Both the position numbers and the translations under genes were made by a program. Below the pieces are notes generated by a model, which did not search any database, was not told the DNA's origin, and saw only the letters and a list, made by a program, of their open reading frames with translations. Of a stretch of 64,000 nucleotides of DNA, positions 29,999-38,864 are shown piece after piece (position 1 is the stretch's first letter; each line of letters begins with the position of its first letter). Origin of the DNA: Synechococcaceae cyanobacterium (GTDB lineage Bacteria; Cyanobacteriota; Cyanobacteriia; PCC-6307; Cyanobiaceae); the NCBI GenBank assembly GCA_947378425.1, contig CANCJV010000006.1, forward strand, positions 1-64,000, read 5' to 3'.

Positions 29999-31057
29999 TC
30001 AGTCGGCGTGCAGCGTGCGCTTCACCAGGGCTCGGATTGCTGCGCCGTTCACCGGCCCCTTGCCAGGCTCCCCCTGGCCGGGATCAGGGCACGTTGGTCG
30101 CTCCTCAGTGACGCTGGCGGAGGCACGAGTCTCCTGGGCGCCGCCTGAGCCAAGCGCGTCCTTGGTGCTGGCTCCGCCAGCGGTGTCGCTGGCGCTGGCG
30201 GAGCCAGCGATGTCCTGGGCACTGCTTCTGGCAGCGGGGTCCTTGCCTGGCGACTCCGTCCCAGGGGATCCCGGCTGCCTGCGCAGCCAGAGCAGGTACT
30301 CGTGGTTGCCGGCCGGGCCGGTGATCGGCGAGGCCACCAGACCGGCCGCCTGCCAGCCCTGGGCCAACGCCGCCGCCAACACCATCTCGATGGCGTCGAC
30401 ATGGGCGGCCGGATCGCGCACCACGCCCCCCTTGCCCACCCGGCCGCGCCCCACCTCGAACTGGGGCTTGACCAGCAGGAGTGCCTCGACCCCGCGGCCG
30501 GCAGGCCCCTGGCCGTCGATCGCACCGATCGACGGCCGCAGCAAGGCCCCCAGGGCTGGCAGCACCCGGGTGAGCGAAATGAAGGAGACATCGGCGACGG
30601 CCAGATCCGGCCAGGGATCCTCGGGGCCGTAGAGATCGTCCGGGCTGAGATGGCGCAGGTTGGTGCGCTCCCGCAAGACCACGCGGGGATCCGTGCGCAG
30701 ACTCCAGGCCGTCTGGCCGTAGCCCACATCGATGCCATAGACGCGGCTGGCCCCGTGCTGCAGCAGGCAGTCGGTGAAGCCGCCGGTGGAGATGCCGCCA
30801 TCCAGGCAGACGCGCCCGGCGACCTGAATCGGCAATTGTTCCAGAGCCGCCACCAGCTTTTCTCCGCCGCGGGAGACGAAGCGTGGTGGCTGCTCCACCT
30901 GGAGATCCAGCTCAGCGGTTACATCGACGCCGGGCTTGTCCAGCACCCGATCACCGCTGCGCACCCGACCACTGCGAATCAGTTGCTGGGCCTGCTGGCG
31001 GCTGACGGCCAGCCCCCGGGCGACCAGTTCAAGATCGAGCCGCTGCCTGCGGGCCAT
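29999..31057 (-). CDS. tlyA: TlyA family rRNA methyltransferase/hemolysin-like protein
   Basis: From ATG 31057 the protein is 352 aa. The N-terminal S4-type RNA-binding domain has RLDLELVARGLAVSRQQAQQ followed by LIRSGRVRSGDRVLDKPG. The FtsJ-like methyltransferase domain has FVSRGGEKL, CLDGGISTGGFTDCLLQHGA (SAM site), and LLLVKPQFEVGRG. Homologues 2'-O-methylate 16S and 23S rRNA. The last 80 residues contain a low-complexity, Ala/Ser/Gly-rich insertion (DIAGSASASDTAGGASTKDA) that normal TlyA proteins lack, before the conserved ALVKRTLHAD end. The frame stays open to 31471, but only from 31057 does TlyA similarity begin. Confidence 0.88.
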   Translation of the reverse strand: MARRQRLDLELVARGLAVSRQQAQQLIRSGRVRSGDRVLDKPGVDVTAELDLQVEQPPRFVSRGGEKLVAALEQLPIQVAGRVCLDGGISTGGFTDCLLQHGASRVYGIDVGYGQTAWSLRTDPRVVLRERTNLRHLSPDDLYGPEDPWPDLAVADVSFISLTRVLPALGALLRPSIGAIDGQGPAGRGVEALLLVKPQFEVGRGRVGKGGVVRDPAAHVDAIEMVLAAALAQGWQAAGLVASPITGPAGNHEYLLWLRRQPGSPGTESPGKDPAARSSAQDIAGSASASDTAGGASTKDALGSGGAQETRASASVTEERPTCPDPGQGEPGKGPVNGAAIRALVKRTLHAD

Positions 31058-31198
31058 GGGAGATGTCCCGTCCTTGCCGGATCGGCCTGTGGTGAGTTCC
31101 GTAATGGAACCACACGGGAAACGGAACAAAATCCAAGGCTGCACCTCGTTCCAGCGGAACCACCAGAGGATGGCTCCAGCCGCAGGTGAGTGCCTTCC

Positions 31199-31531
31199 AT
31201 GGGCCGATCCCGATCCAGCACCGTGAGCGCCGTGGAGATGGCCGCGGGCAGCCCCAACCGCAGCCGCAGGGTCAGCCAAAGCCGCAGCCTCGGCCATCGC
31301 CATGGGCCCCTGGGCGCCAACGTGTTCGAACTGCTGCGGCCAGGCAGCTTTGTGCGGCTCCTCAACCAGCCCGATGACCTGCCCCCGTTCCAGCTGATCC
31401 AGTGCCGCGGCGGTCGCTGCTGGGTGCGCCAGCAGAGCTGGGGCAGCCTGGTGCAGTGGGAGGTGTCCCATCGCCAGCTGACCACCGTGGGTTGCCCAGC
31501 TGTGACGCTCGCCGGAGCAGGTCTGGCCTGA
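31199..31531 (+). CDS. Small conserved-looking hypothetical protein
   Basis: A 110-aa protein. The N-terminal 35 residues are basic and Ser/Arg rich; the following part looks folded: VFELLRPGSFVRLLNQPDDL, FQLIQCRGGRCWVRQQSWGS, LVQWEVSHRQLTTV. This alternates short beta strands, so a small beta-barrel or nucleic-acid-binding fold is possible, but no family is recognised. It starts at ATG 31199, or 31190 with three more residues, and lies between the divergent tlyA and purB. Confidence 0.6.
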   Translation: MGRSRSSTVSAVEMAAGSPNRSRRVSQSRSLGHRHGPLGANVFELLRPGSFVRLLNQPDDLPPFQLIQCRGGRCWVRQQSWGSLVQWEVSHRQLTTVGCPAVTLAGAGLA

Positions 31532-31575
31532 AGGTCGCCCGATAGGTTGGGGGCGCTGTTGCCACGCGCTGGCCC

Positions 31576-32871
31576 TTGATCGAGCGTTACACCCTGCCCG
31601 AGATGGGCCGCCTCTGGAGTGAGGAAGCCAAATTCCAGAGCTGGCTGGATGTGGAGATCGCCGCCACCGCCGCCCAGTGTGAGCTGGGCCGGGTGCCGCC
31701 CGAAGCGCTCGCCACGATCCGTGAGCAGGCTGCCTTCGAGGTGAGTCGCATCCTCGAGATCGAGGCCGAAGTGCGGCACGACGTGATCGCCTTCCTGACC
31801 AACGTCAACGAACACGTCGGCGATGCAGGGCGCTACATCCACGTCGGCATGACCAGCTCGGACGTGCTCGACACGGGCCTGGCGCTGCAGCTGAAGCGCT
31901 CGGTGGCCGTGCTGCGGACCGAACTCGACCAGCTGGCCGAAGCTTTGCGGCAGCTGGCCCGGGCCCACAAGGACACGGTGATGATCGGCCGCTCCCACGC
32001 CATCCATGGCGAGCCGATCACCTTCGGCTTCAAGGTGGCTGGCTGGCTGGCCGAAACCGAACGCAACCGCGAGCGCCTGGAGCGGCTCGAGCGGGTTGTG
32101 TCCGTCGGTCAGATCAGCGGCGCCATGGGCACCTATGCCAACACCGATCCCGAGGTGGAGGCGATCACCTGCCGCCTTCTGGGCCTGGAGCCCGATGCAG
32201 CCAGCACCCAGGTGATCTCCCGCGATCGTCACGCTGAATATGTGCAGACCCTGGCGTTGGTCGGCGCCTCCCTGGAGCGTTTTTCCACCGAGATCCGCAA
32301 TCTGCAGCGCACCGATGTGCTGGAGGTGGAGGAGAACTTCGCCAAGGGACAGAAGGGCAGCTCGGCCATGCCCCACAAGCGCAATCCGATCCGCAGCGAG
32401 CGCATCTCCGGCCTGGCCCGGGTGCTGCGCAGCTACACCGTGGCGGCGCTCGAAAACGTGGCCCTCTGGCACGAACGGGACATCAGCCACAGCTCGGTGG
32501 AGCGGATGATGCTGCCCGATTGCTCGGTCACCCTGCACTTCATGCTGCGGGAGATGACCGAGGTGGTGAAGGGGCTGGGGGTCTATCCCGAGAACATGGC
32601 CCGCAACCTCAACGTCTACGGCGGCGTCGTGTTCAGCCAGCGGGTGCTGCTGGCCCTGGTGGAGAGCGGCCTCAGCCGCGAAGACGCCTACCGCATCGTG
32701 CAGGTCCACGCCCACAGCGCCTGGAACCGAGAAGGGGGCGACTTCCGCGCCAATCTCGAAGGCGATGCCGAGGTGACTGCCCGTCTGTCAGGCGAGGAGC
32801 TGGCCGCTTGTTTCGCCACCGATCTGCACCGGGCCAATCTGGATGTGATCTGGGAGCGGCTGGGCATCTGA
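31576..32871 (+). CDS. purB: Adenylosuccinate lyase
   Basis: A 431-aa lyase that removes fumarate from SAICAR and from adenylosuccinate in purine synthesis. The fumarase/aspartase superfamily signature GSSAMPHKRNPIRSER is present at about residues 259-274, with VGMTSSDVLDTGLALQL and RSHAIHGEPITFGFK earlier. The N-terminus IERYTLPEMGRLWSEEAKF is normal; the start codon is TTG 31576. Full length. Confidence 0.97.
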   Translation: MIERYTLPEMGRLWSEEAKFQSWLDVEIAATAAQCELGRVPPEALATIREQAAFEVSRILEIEAEVRHDVIAFLTNVNEHVGDAGRYIHVGMTSSDVLDTGLALQLKRSVAVLRTELDQLAEALRQLARAHKDTVMIGRSHAIHGEPITFGFKVAGWLAETERNRERLERLERVVSVGQISGAMGTYANTDPEVEAITCRLLGLEPDAASTQVISRDRHAEYVQTLALVGASLERFSTEIRNLQRTDVLEVEENFAKGQKGSSAMPHKRNPIRSERISGLARVLRSYTVAALENVALWHERDISHSSVERMMLPDCSVTLHFMLREMTEVVKGLGVYPENMARNLNVYGGVVFSQRVLLALVESGLSREDAYRIVQVHAHSAWNREGGDFRANLEGDAEVTARLSGEELAACFATDLHRANLDVIWERLGI

Positions 32872-32919
32872 GCCCCGCGGCCGGGATTCGGTGCGTGGGC
32901 CCGGTCGCCGCACCTGGGC

Positions 32920-33504
32920 CTACTTGTGCACGATCAGCTCGATGCGGATCTCCTCGATGAGGTTGTTGTAGATCTCGGCGTAGTCTTCGAGGCGATCCTC
33001 CGGTGCCAGCAGGCCCTTGGCTTCCAGCAGCTGGCGGGTGCGGGCGTCGGCCACGTACTGCACCGCCGCCAGCTCGAAGTCCACAGCCAGGATGTGGGCC
33101 CAGGGGGTCATCGGTGAGGCCACCGCCGCCGCCTGATCACATTCGGCCCGCGAGAACATCGACAGCGTCTGGGGCGTGATCCTTCGCACATGGCTGGGAT
33201 CGGTGCGGAAGTGTTCGTGCAGCGGATGGGGCACGTTGATGCGGATCAGGGCGCCGTCGGCGCAGACCCGGTAGAGCTCCGTCATCACCGCCAGAAAGGT
33301 GTCGGTGCTGGCCCCCAGGTGCTCAAGCACGTGGTTGAGCAGCACCTCTTCGGCACCGTCCGTGGGCAGATCCCAGGGGGTGCGCTCCAGATCCATCACC
33401 CGATCGGGCGCAAAACTGGCCACCGAATCGATGTTCAGGAAGCCGGTGATCGGCCGCGGCCCGCAGCCCAGATTCAGCTTCATCGCCACCGCCATTCGCG
33501 CCAC
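32920..33504 (-). CDS. Small SAM-dependent methyltransferase-like protein
   Basis: A 194-aa protein (187 aa if begun at ATG 33483, MKLNLGCGPRPITGFLNID). The SAM loop LNLGCGPRP is followed by the acidic LNIDSV, then EEVLLNHVLEHLGASTDTFL, which is the pattern of methyltransferases acting in glycan and lipid loci (family Methyltransf_11-like). INVPHPLHEHFRTDPSHVRR is a well-conserved block in these. Convergent with purB. Confidence 0.75.
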   Translation of the reverse strand: MARMAVAMKLNLGCGPRPITGFLNIDSVASFAPDRVMDLERTPWDLPTDGAEEVLLNHVLEHLGASTDTFLAVMTELYRVCADGALIRINVPHPLHEHFRTDPSHVRRITPQTLSMFSRAECDQAAAVASPMTPWAHILAVDFELAAVQYVADARTRQLLEAKGLLAPEDRLEDYAEIYNNLIEEIRIELIVHK

Positions 33505-33524
33505 CAGGTGGGATCCTAGGGACC

Positions 33525-33722
33525 ATGCCCTGGACCCCCTACGCCGACAGCATCGAGGCGGTGCTCAGCATCAGCGGCCTGCTGCTGATCGTCGCCCTGG
33601 TGCTCAGGCCCCAGCAGCCGGCCGCGCCAGGGCCGGATCCAGAGGCGGATTGTTCCCCGAGCCCGCCGCCGCACCAGCACCCGCCAGCAGATCCTCGATC
33701 TCGCAGACCGGAAAGCGATTGA
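33525..33722 (+). CDS. Possible small membrane protein overlapping the helicase end
   Basis: A 65-codon frame begins at ATG 33525 in the gap before the helicase terminus. It has one hydrophobic segment (VLSISGLLLIVALVLR) and then a Pro-rich tail that lies antisense to the last 119 bp of the helicase gene. The N-terminal half is in otherwise non-coding DNA, which is a mild argument for reality. No family is recognised. Confidence 0.25.
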   Translation: MPWTPYADSIEAVLSISGLLLIVALVLRPQQPAAPGPDPEADCSPSPPPHQHPPADPRSRRPESD

Positions 33723-36399
33723 TCGCCTTGAGGGCCTTGCGCGAGTTGGTGCGCAGCTGCTCGCTGATCGCCTCGCCGTAGGGAATCTGGGCCAGCAGAT
33801 CGACGGTGCGCCGCAGGATCCGCACCACATCGCCCTCATCGAGGGAGGTGTTGGCGATCAGTTCACTCCAGCTGGCTCCCTTGGCCCAGGCATGCACCAG
33901 GCCGGTCAGTTCGGGCTCCCACCACACCGGCACCACCACCGAGCGCCGCTCCTGCTGGCGCTGCAGTTCGCGCCGCAGGCCGCGCAGATCGTGCAGGGCC
34001 TCCTCCACCAGGGGCGGCGGCGGCCAGCCGCACCAGAGATCGGGGCGATTGACCTCGGTGGAAATCGCCTCCAGCACGGCGGCCAGCTCGGCCGGATCGA
34101 GGCCATCGAGATGGCCGCTCATCAGGGCCAGGCCCAGCCACAGCTCGTTGTCACCGCGCAGGGAGGCGACGGTGCGTCCGACCTCGGTGGGCTCGAGGCC
34201 GTCCTCGCCGTCCATGGCGCCGAAGAAGCCGAGGATCTCGATCAGATGCAGGAAGGTGTCCCAGTGGCGATTGGCCCGGTGATGCAGGAGGCGCCGCCGC
34301 TCGTCGATCTCCAGTTCCAGTTCCTCCATGCGGCGGCGGTGCTTCTTGAGCTGCTTGCGATCGCCGAAGCGATGGGCCGGATGCAGCTCCAGCTCCTCCT
34401 CCAGTTGGTGCACCAGTTCGGCCTGGTGCAGCACCTCGCCGGCCAGGTCGTAGCGGGGGGTGTGCATGTCATGGCGGCGGGCCATCGAGGCCACCGCCAG
34501 GGCCAGACCGCCGCTGGCGTTATTGCCGTGGCGGAGTTCACCCGGGTGGTGCAGGTCGGGTGGATCGAGCTGCTCCACCTGCAGGCAGCTGAGTTCGGCA
34601 TGCAGGCTCACCACCGCCGCGCAGGGCAGCAGGATCCAGACGTTCTCGTCGGTGAGGCAGAGCAGCAGGGGAAACTGGCCCGGGCCGGCCAGCTTGACGA
34701 CGATCACCGCCGGGGTCACCCGGCTCTTGAGCTGGGGCGCCTTGACGCTCACCAATGTGCCTTCACTGGCGAACTGCAGGGCCAGGGTGAGCTCGTGGGC
34801 CAGGGTCTCCTCGGCTTGCTGCTGCAGGATCCGCAGCAGGCGACGCTCTTCGAGCAAGCGGCCGCGCTGCTTCTCATAGTCCTCGAAGTCATCCCAGGGC
34901 ACATCGGCATCGCTGGCGGCCAGCAGCTCCAGCTGGCCGGTGAGCTCGGCGATGCGCGCCTCGTCATCGGCCAGATCCAGGCCCGCCAGGTAGCGGCCGA
35001 AGCTGCGCTCCACCAGCTCCCTGGCCTTGGCCAGGTCGTAGCGCTGCAGCAGGTTCAGCACCATGCCGTAGCTGGGAGTGAACTGGCTCACCAGCGGATC
35101 GGCGGGGCTGGTGGCCAGGGCTCCAGCTTCGCGCACCCCTTCAAACCGGCTCTGCACCGTCACCACATAGCCCTGGGTGTCCAGGCCACGCCGGCCGGCC
35201 CGGCCCGCCATCTGCAGGAATTCGCTGCCCATCAGCGGCCGGTGGCCCCGCTCGGTGCGCTTGGAGAGGGCCGAAATCACCGTGGTGCGGGCGGGCATGT
35301 TGATGCCGGCCGCCAGGGTTTCGGTGGCGAACACCACCTTGATCAGGCCCTGCTGGAACAGCTCCTCGATCAGTTCTTTCCAGGCCGGCAACACGCCGGC
35401 ATGGTGGGCGGCGATGCCGCGCAGCAGGGCATCGGCGTGGCCGCCATCGCGCACCGCCTCGGGGGCTGCCGCCACGTAGGCGTCGAGCCGGGCGCGGATG
35501 CGGGCCTGCTCCTCGGGCGTGACCAGGCAGACCTTGCCGAGATCGCGCAGGGATTTATCGCAGCCGCGACGGCTGAAGATGAAGTAAATGGCCGGCAGCA
35601 TCTGGCGCTCCGCCATCTGGGCCACCACGAACCCGATCGGCGGCGCCTCCGGCTGGGGCGGACGGGCCTCCTTGGGGCCTTTGCGGCGGGTGGTTTTTGG
35701 AGGCCGCCAGACCTTGCAGTTGGGATGGAGCGCCGTGCCCTCGTCATTGAGCAGGGGATGGAGCCCCTTGGCGCTGCAGAAACTGAAGGCCAGGGGCACG
35801 GGCCGGAAATCGCTATGCACCAGGCGGGTGGGGCCATGCACCTTCTCGATCCAGTCGGTGAGCTGACCGGCATTGGCCACCGTGGCCGAGAGCGCCACCA
35901 GCTGCACCCGACTCGGACAGTGGATGATCGATTCCTCCCAGACGGTGCCGCGCTGGGAGTCGTTCATGTAATGGCACTCGTCGAGCACCACGGCCTCGAC
36001 ATCGGCGAGGGGATCGTCGCCTTCGCGATCGATCTCCGCGTAGAGCATGTTGCGGAAGATCTCGGTCGTCATCACCACGATCCGGGCCTCGCGATTGAGG
36101 CTCAGATCACCGGTGAGCAGCCCGACGTTGTGGTCACCGAACTGGTGGCGGAAATCGCGCAGCTTCTGATTGGAGAGAGCCTTGAGCGGTGTGGTGTAAA
36201 AAACTTTCTGGCCATGGGCCAGGGCCCGGTGAATGGCGTACTCGCCCACCAGGGTCTTGCCCGAGCCGGTGGGGGCGCTGACCACCACGGAATGTCCCTG
36301 GTTCAGGGCATCAATCGCTTCGAGCTGGAAGGGATCGAGCGGAAAGGGGAAAAGCTCGCCCAGGGGCGGCACGGTGCCGGTGGTGGGGCGGTCGGGCAT
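33604..36399 (-). CDS. Ski2/Mtr4-like DEAD/DEAH-box RNA helicase
   Basis: A 931-aa helicase. Walker A is SAPTGSGKT (residues 41-49), Walker B is DECH (140-143) in VVLDECHYMNDSQRG, motif III is LSATVANAG, and motif VI is EFLQMAGRAGRRGLDTQGY. A long C-terminal half with coiled and DSHCT-like helical parts (ELELEIDERRRLLHHRANRH) places it with the Ski2/Mtr4/ISE2 group found in cyanobacteria and chloroplasts, implicated in RNA turnover and processing. Its N-terminus PPLGELFPFPLDPFQLEAID is typical. A small MTase gene lies 99 bp downstream. Confidence 0.93.
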   Translation of the reverse strand: MPDRPTTGTVPPLGELFPFPLDPFQLEAIDALNQGHSVVVSAPTGSGKTLVGEYAIHRALAHGQKVFYTTPLKALSNQKLRDFRHQFGDHNVGLLTGDLSLNREARIVVMTTEIFRNMLYAEIDREGDDPLADVEAVVLDECHYMNDSQRGTVWEESIIHCPSRVQLVALSATVANAGQLTDWIEKVHGPTRLVHSDFRPVPLAFSFCSAKGLHPLLNDEGTALHPNCKVWRPPKTTRRKGPKEARPPQPEAPPIGFVVAQMAERQMLPAIYFIFSRRGCDKSLRDLGKVCLVTPEEQARIRARLDAYVAAAPEAVRDGGHADALLRGIAAHHAGVLPAWKELIEELFQQGLIKVVFATETLAAGINMPARTTVISALSKRTERGHRPLMGSEFLQMAGRAGRRGLDTQGYVVTVQSRFEGVREAGALATSPADPLVSQFTPSYGMVLNLLQRYDLAKARELVERSFGRYLAGLDLADDEARIAELTGQLELLAASDADVPWDDFEDYEKQRGRLLEERRLLRILQQQAEETLAHELTLALQFASEGTLVSVKAPQLKSRVTPAVIVVKLAGPGQFPLLLCLTDENVWILLPCAAVVSLHAELSCLQVEQLDPPDLHHPGELRHGNNASGGLALAVASMARRHDMHTPRYDLAGEVLHQAELVHQLEEELELHPAHRFGDRKQLKKHRRRMEELELEIDERRRLLHHRANRHWDTFLHLIEILGFFGAMDGEDGLEPTEVGRTVASLRGDNELWLGLALMSGHLDGLDPAELAAVLEAISTEVNRPDLWCGWPPPPLVEEALHDLRGLRRELQRQQERRSVVVPVWWEPELTGLVHAWAKGASWSELIANTSLDEGDVVRILRRTVDLLAQIPYGEAISEQLRTNSRKALKAINRFPVCEIEDLLAGAGAAAGSGNNPPLDPALARPAAGA

Positions 36400-36578
36400 A
36401 CCCCGATCCTATGGGGTAGGGGCTGCCCGATGAGGTGTCGGCGCCTCAGGCCAGCGGCGAAGACTGGGGTGACAGACCTCTTCGACAAGGGCCTCTGCAC
36501 CGGCAGGGGCTGAGGGGTAGACCAGATCGCTGAGCCCCAGCTCAATGTGACGATCTGAACCGGACCGGCGATCGCGGC

Positions 36579-37970
36579 TCAGTCCTCTTCCTGCAGCGCC
36601 TCCACTCGCCCCGCGTTGACGGCTTCCACCAGGGCGGCGTGATCGCGAACGGTCTGATCGGCATAGGCCAGGGCGAACTGACCCAGGGCCCGATCGAACT
36701 TGTCCCCCTTGCCGAGATAGCCGCTGATCCTGGCGCCGTCGCCGGATTTGGCGTGGGCGCGGGCCAGGGTCCAGCCGCAGTATTCGCTATAGCGCGAGAG
36801 CTGAACAGCGGCGACCCGTTCGAGTGGAAACGACATCTTCATATCCCGCAACTGGCGCACGTAGAAGTCACGGCCATGGCGGCCACGCACCCAACCCAGA
36901 AAGATGTCACTGGAGGACTGGGTCAGCCGTTGTCCCACGACGACCCGCTGACCCTGATTGTCATAGTGACTGGTCTCGGTGTAAGGCTCAAGCACGGAAC
37001 GCCGGACCTCCTTGACCTGCAGAATCAGCGGATGGTTGTCCTCCGAGAAGAACAGTCCGATCAGACAGCGGGTGCCGACACTGCCGATGCCGACCACCTT
37101 GAGGGCCGCATCTTCAAAGCGATAGCGATCAAACAGAATGCGACGCTCATCGGACAGCGTCTGACGGTAGTCCTCCAGACCCTCCTGAAAGATGGCGTCG
37201 AAATCTTCGATCGCCGGATGGTAGAGAACCGGTGGTTGATCGAGAATGCGGGGCCGACCGCCGACGCTGGTGACAATCCTGGGGAAGAGATTGTCGAGGA
37301 CCCGCCCGCGGGCCTTCCTGGCCAACGCCTCGCGGCGCTCCTTGGCCTTGGCATCGGGAGCCATGGCAATGATGCTCTCCATGTCGAGGCGGTTGTACCA
37401 GACCTCCAGCGGACTCATGTGCGAATACTCGCGCAGATGCTGGCGATAGGAGCGCACGCAATCGCGAACGGCCGCCTCGGACGCCTCATCGTCCAGTTCA
37501 TTCTCGCGACCGGCGACGACCACGCTGGTGACCAGACGCTTGAGATCCCACTCCCAGGGGGCTGGGTGGGTTTCATCGAAATCGTTGAGATCAAAGACCA
37601 GATTGCGCTCGGGGGTGGCGAACAACCCGAAGTTCAGCAGATGGCAGTCGCCGCAGGCCTGCACCTGGACGCCGATGCTGGGCGTGGTCGCCAGGTCATA
37701 GGCCATCAGGGCGGCTGATCCGCGCAGAAAGGTGAAGGGACTGCGGAGCATGCGCCCGTAGCGAATCGGGATCAACTCGGGCAGCCGATCGTGATTGGAG
37801 TCTTCCAGGACAGCAATTGGATCGCGACGATCACTGCGGGGTTGCCAGAACGCATGGTCTTCGCGGGGAATCTGCTGCCGCAGGGATTTACCGATCGCAA
37901 TCCGTTCCGCTCTGGCCCGGAATTGAGCTTGTGAAGCGCCACGAAGGCTGGCCTGCGGTTGATCGTTCAT
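36579..37970 (-). CDS. DUF2252 family protein
   Basis: A 463-aa protein of DUF2252, starting at ATG 37970 (MNDQPQASLRGASQAQFRAR); the frame is open to 38168 but the added region is unlike the family. Characteristic blocks are RMLRSPFTFLRGSAALMAYD, QACGDCHLLNFGLFATPERN and FDLNDFDETHPAPWEWDLKR. The Gly-Asp-x-His and Asp-Phe-Asp elements recall the catalytic loop and metal site of protein-kinase-like phosphotransferases, so an enzymatic role is likely but unproven. Family length is normal. It lies alone, with a gene-poor stretch upstream. Confidence 0.88.
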   Translation of the reverse strand: MNDQPQASLRGASQAQFRARAERIAIGKSLRQQIPREDHAFWQPRSDRRDPIAVLEDSNHDRLPELIPIRYGRMLRSPFTFLRGSAALMAYDLATTPSIGVQVQACGDCHLLNFGLFATPERNLVFDLNDFDETHPAPWEWDLKRLVTSVVVAGRENELDDEASEAAVRDCVRSYRQHLREYSHMSPLEVWYNRLDMESIIAMAPDAKAKERREALARKARGRVLDNLFPRIVTSVGGRPRILDQPPVLYHPAIEDFDAIFQEGLEDYRQTLSDERRILFDRYRFEDAALKVVGIGSVGTRCLIGLFFSEDNHPLILQVKEVRRSVLEPYTETSHYDNQGQRVVVGQRLTQSSSDIFLGWVRGRHGRDFYVRQLRDMKMSFPLERVAAVQLSRYSEYCGWTLARAHAKSGDGARISGYLGKGDKFDRALGQFALAYADQTVRDHAALVEAVNAGRVEALQEED

Positions 37971-38399
37971 GGTGAATCCCCTCTGGATTGAGCTTAGTGG
38001 TGGCGGCAGCCGCTGCAGTGGTGCCTCTCCAACAGCCTGGGGTTCTTTCGGCGAGCGCGAAGCCGCATGAGTCCGGACTCCAGTCGCGTTGACCCGAAGG
38101 GCAATCTTGCCACTCATATCAATTATCGAGCTGTCCGGATTGAAATCGTGGGCATCGCAAGGAAACATGACGAAAAGCCCTCAACATCCATTCAAAAAAC
38201 CTGAAATACACGGGCGCCAGCACCTCCTCAGATTGCGGCTCGGTTCCTTGGAGCCAGATCAATTGGGGCAGGAGCAAGCCCGACCAGAACGGAACCCGGG
38301 GCTAGTTCATCGCCAGGACAATCGTTGACGGGACGTGGGTGCCTCCCAATGGATCAGAAGCCCCTGAAGGAGCAGGCCATCGGATCAAGAAATCAATCA
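37971..38399. other. Intergenic stretch upstream of the DUF2252 gene
   Basis: About 430 bp between the DUF2252 start and the end of the split SNase gene. It must contain the DUF2252 promoter, but no sites are clear. No gene, repeat or RNA structure is supported. Confidence 0.4.
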
Positions 38400-38671
38400 T
38401 CAACACCCTTGCTGATGCAGATCATGCAGCCAGTCAGCTGGCTGGGGATGGGTCCACAGCAACAGCCTGCTCCCTTCCTCCAGGAGCGCCCGTTGGTTCA
38501 AGGCCGCTCGCTAACTCGCCTGACGGCAAGGAATCGAAGACCCGCGATCGTCCCGGGCCATGCCGTCCTGAACCAGCCTCTGGTTGACCGGCATGGTCGA
38601 CCCATGGGGAATGATCTGGGCCCGCTCGACTCCATCGGAGCCCTTGCTGCGTGCCGATAACGTCACCCAGG
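38400..38671 (-). pseudogene. 3' part of an SNase (nuclease-fold) gene split by the IS element
   Basis: Reading on from the 5' part across one copy of the target duplication gives TWV-TLSARSKGSDG, then VERAQIIPHGSTMPVNQRLV and QDGMA. This matches the second half of a staphylococcal-nuclease-like (TNase) domain, with the Arg of the usual D-x-x-G-R-x-A region present but displaced. A TAG codon at 38511-38513 interrupts the frame. The same frame then continues RAALNQRALLEEGSRLLLW with a normal SNase-like C-terminus, and stops at TGA 38402-38400. If TAG replaced a Tyr codon, the protein would otherwise be continuous. Confidence 0.8.
38663..38671. repeat. Left target-site duplication of the IS256 element
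   Basis: The 9-bp sequence tcacccagg is repeated exactly at 40271-40279 on the other side of the element. In the split gene it falls in codons for Trp-Val. Confidence 0.85.
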
Positions 38672-38672
38672 G

Positions 38673-38705
38673 GTAGCGCCCCTTCGAGTGGTGTAACTCA
38701 GGAGG
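38673..38705. repeat. Left terminal inverted repeat of the IS256 element
   Basis: Starts gtagcgcccc and ends gtaactcaggagg. It pairs with 40238-40270, with four mismatches, all in the outer 13 bases. Confidence 0.88.
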
Positions 38706-38864
38706 TCCTGTGACCCTCTCTGGAGGGTAAAATAGGAGCAGTCAGGGATGACTGCCTGGAAGCTGATTGCGCAGCTCCATTGATCCACTATGAACCCTGA
38801 TCGCTGAATGCGCAACACAGCGATCGAGGAGATTTGCGTAGATCGAGCAAGGAGCTGGTCCGAT

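Noticed and set aside
33892..36513. 873-codon plus-strand frame across the helicase
   Set aside because: It mirrors the helicase frame, with His/Gln/Gly-rich composition and no domain.
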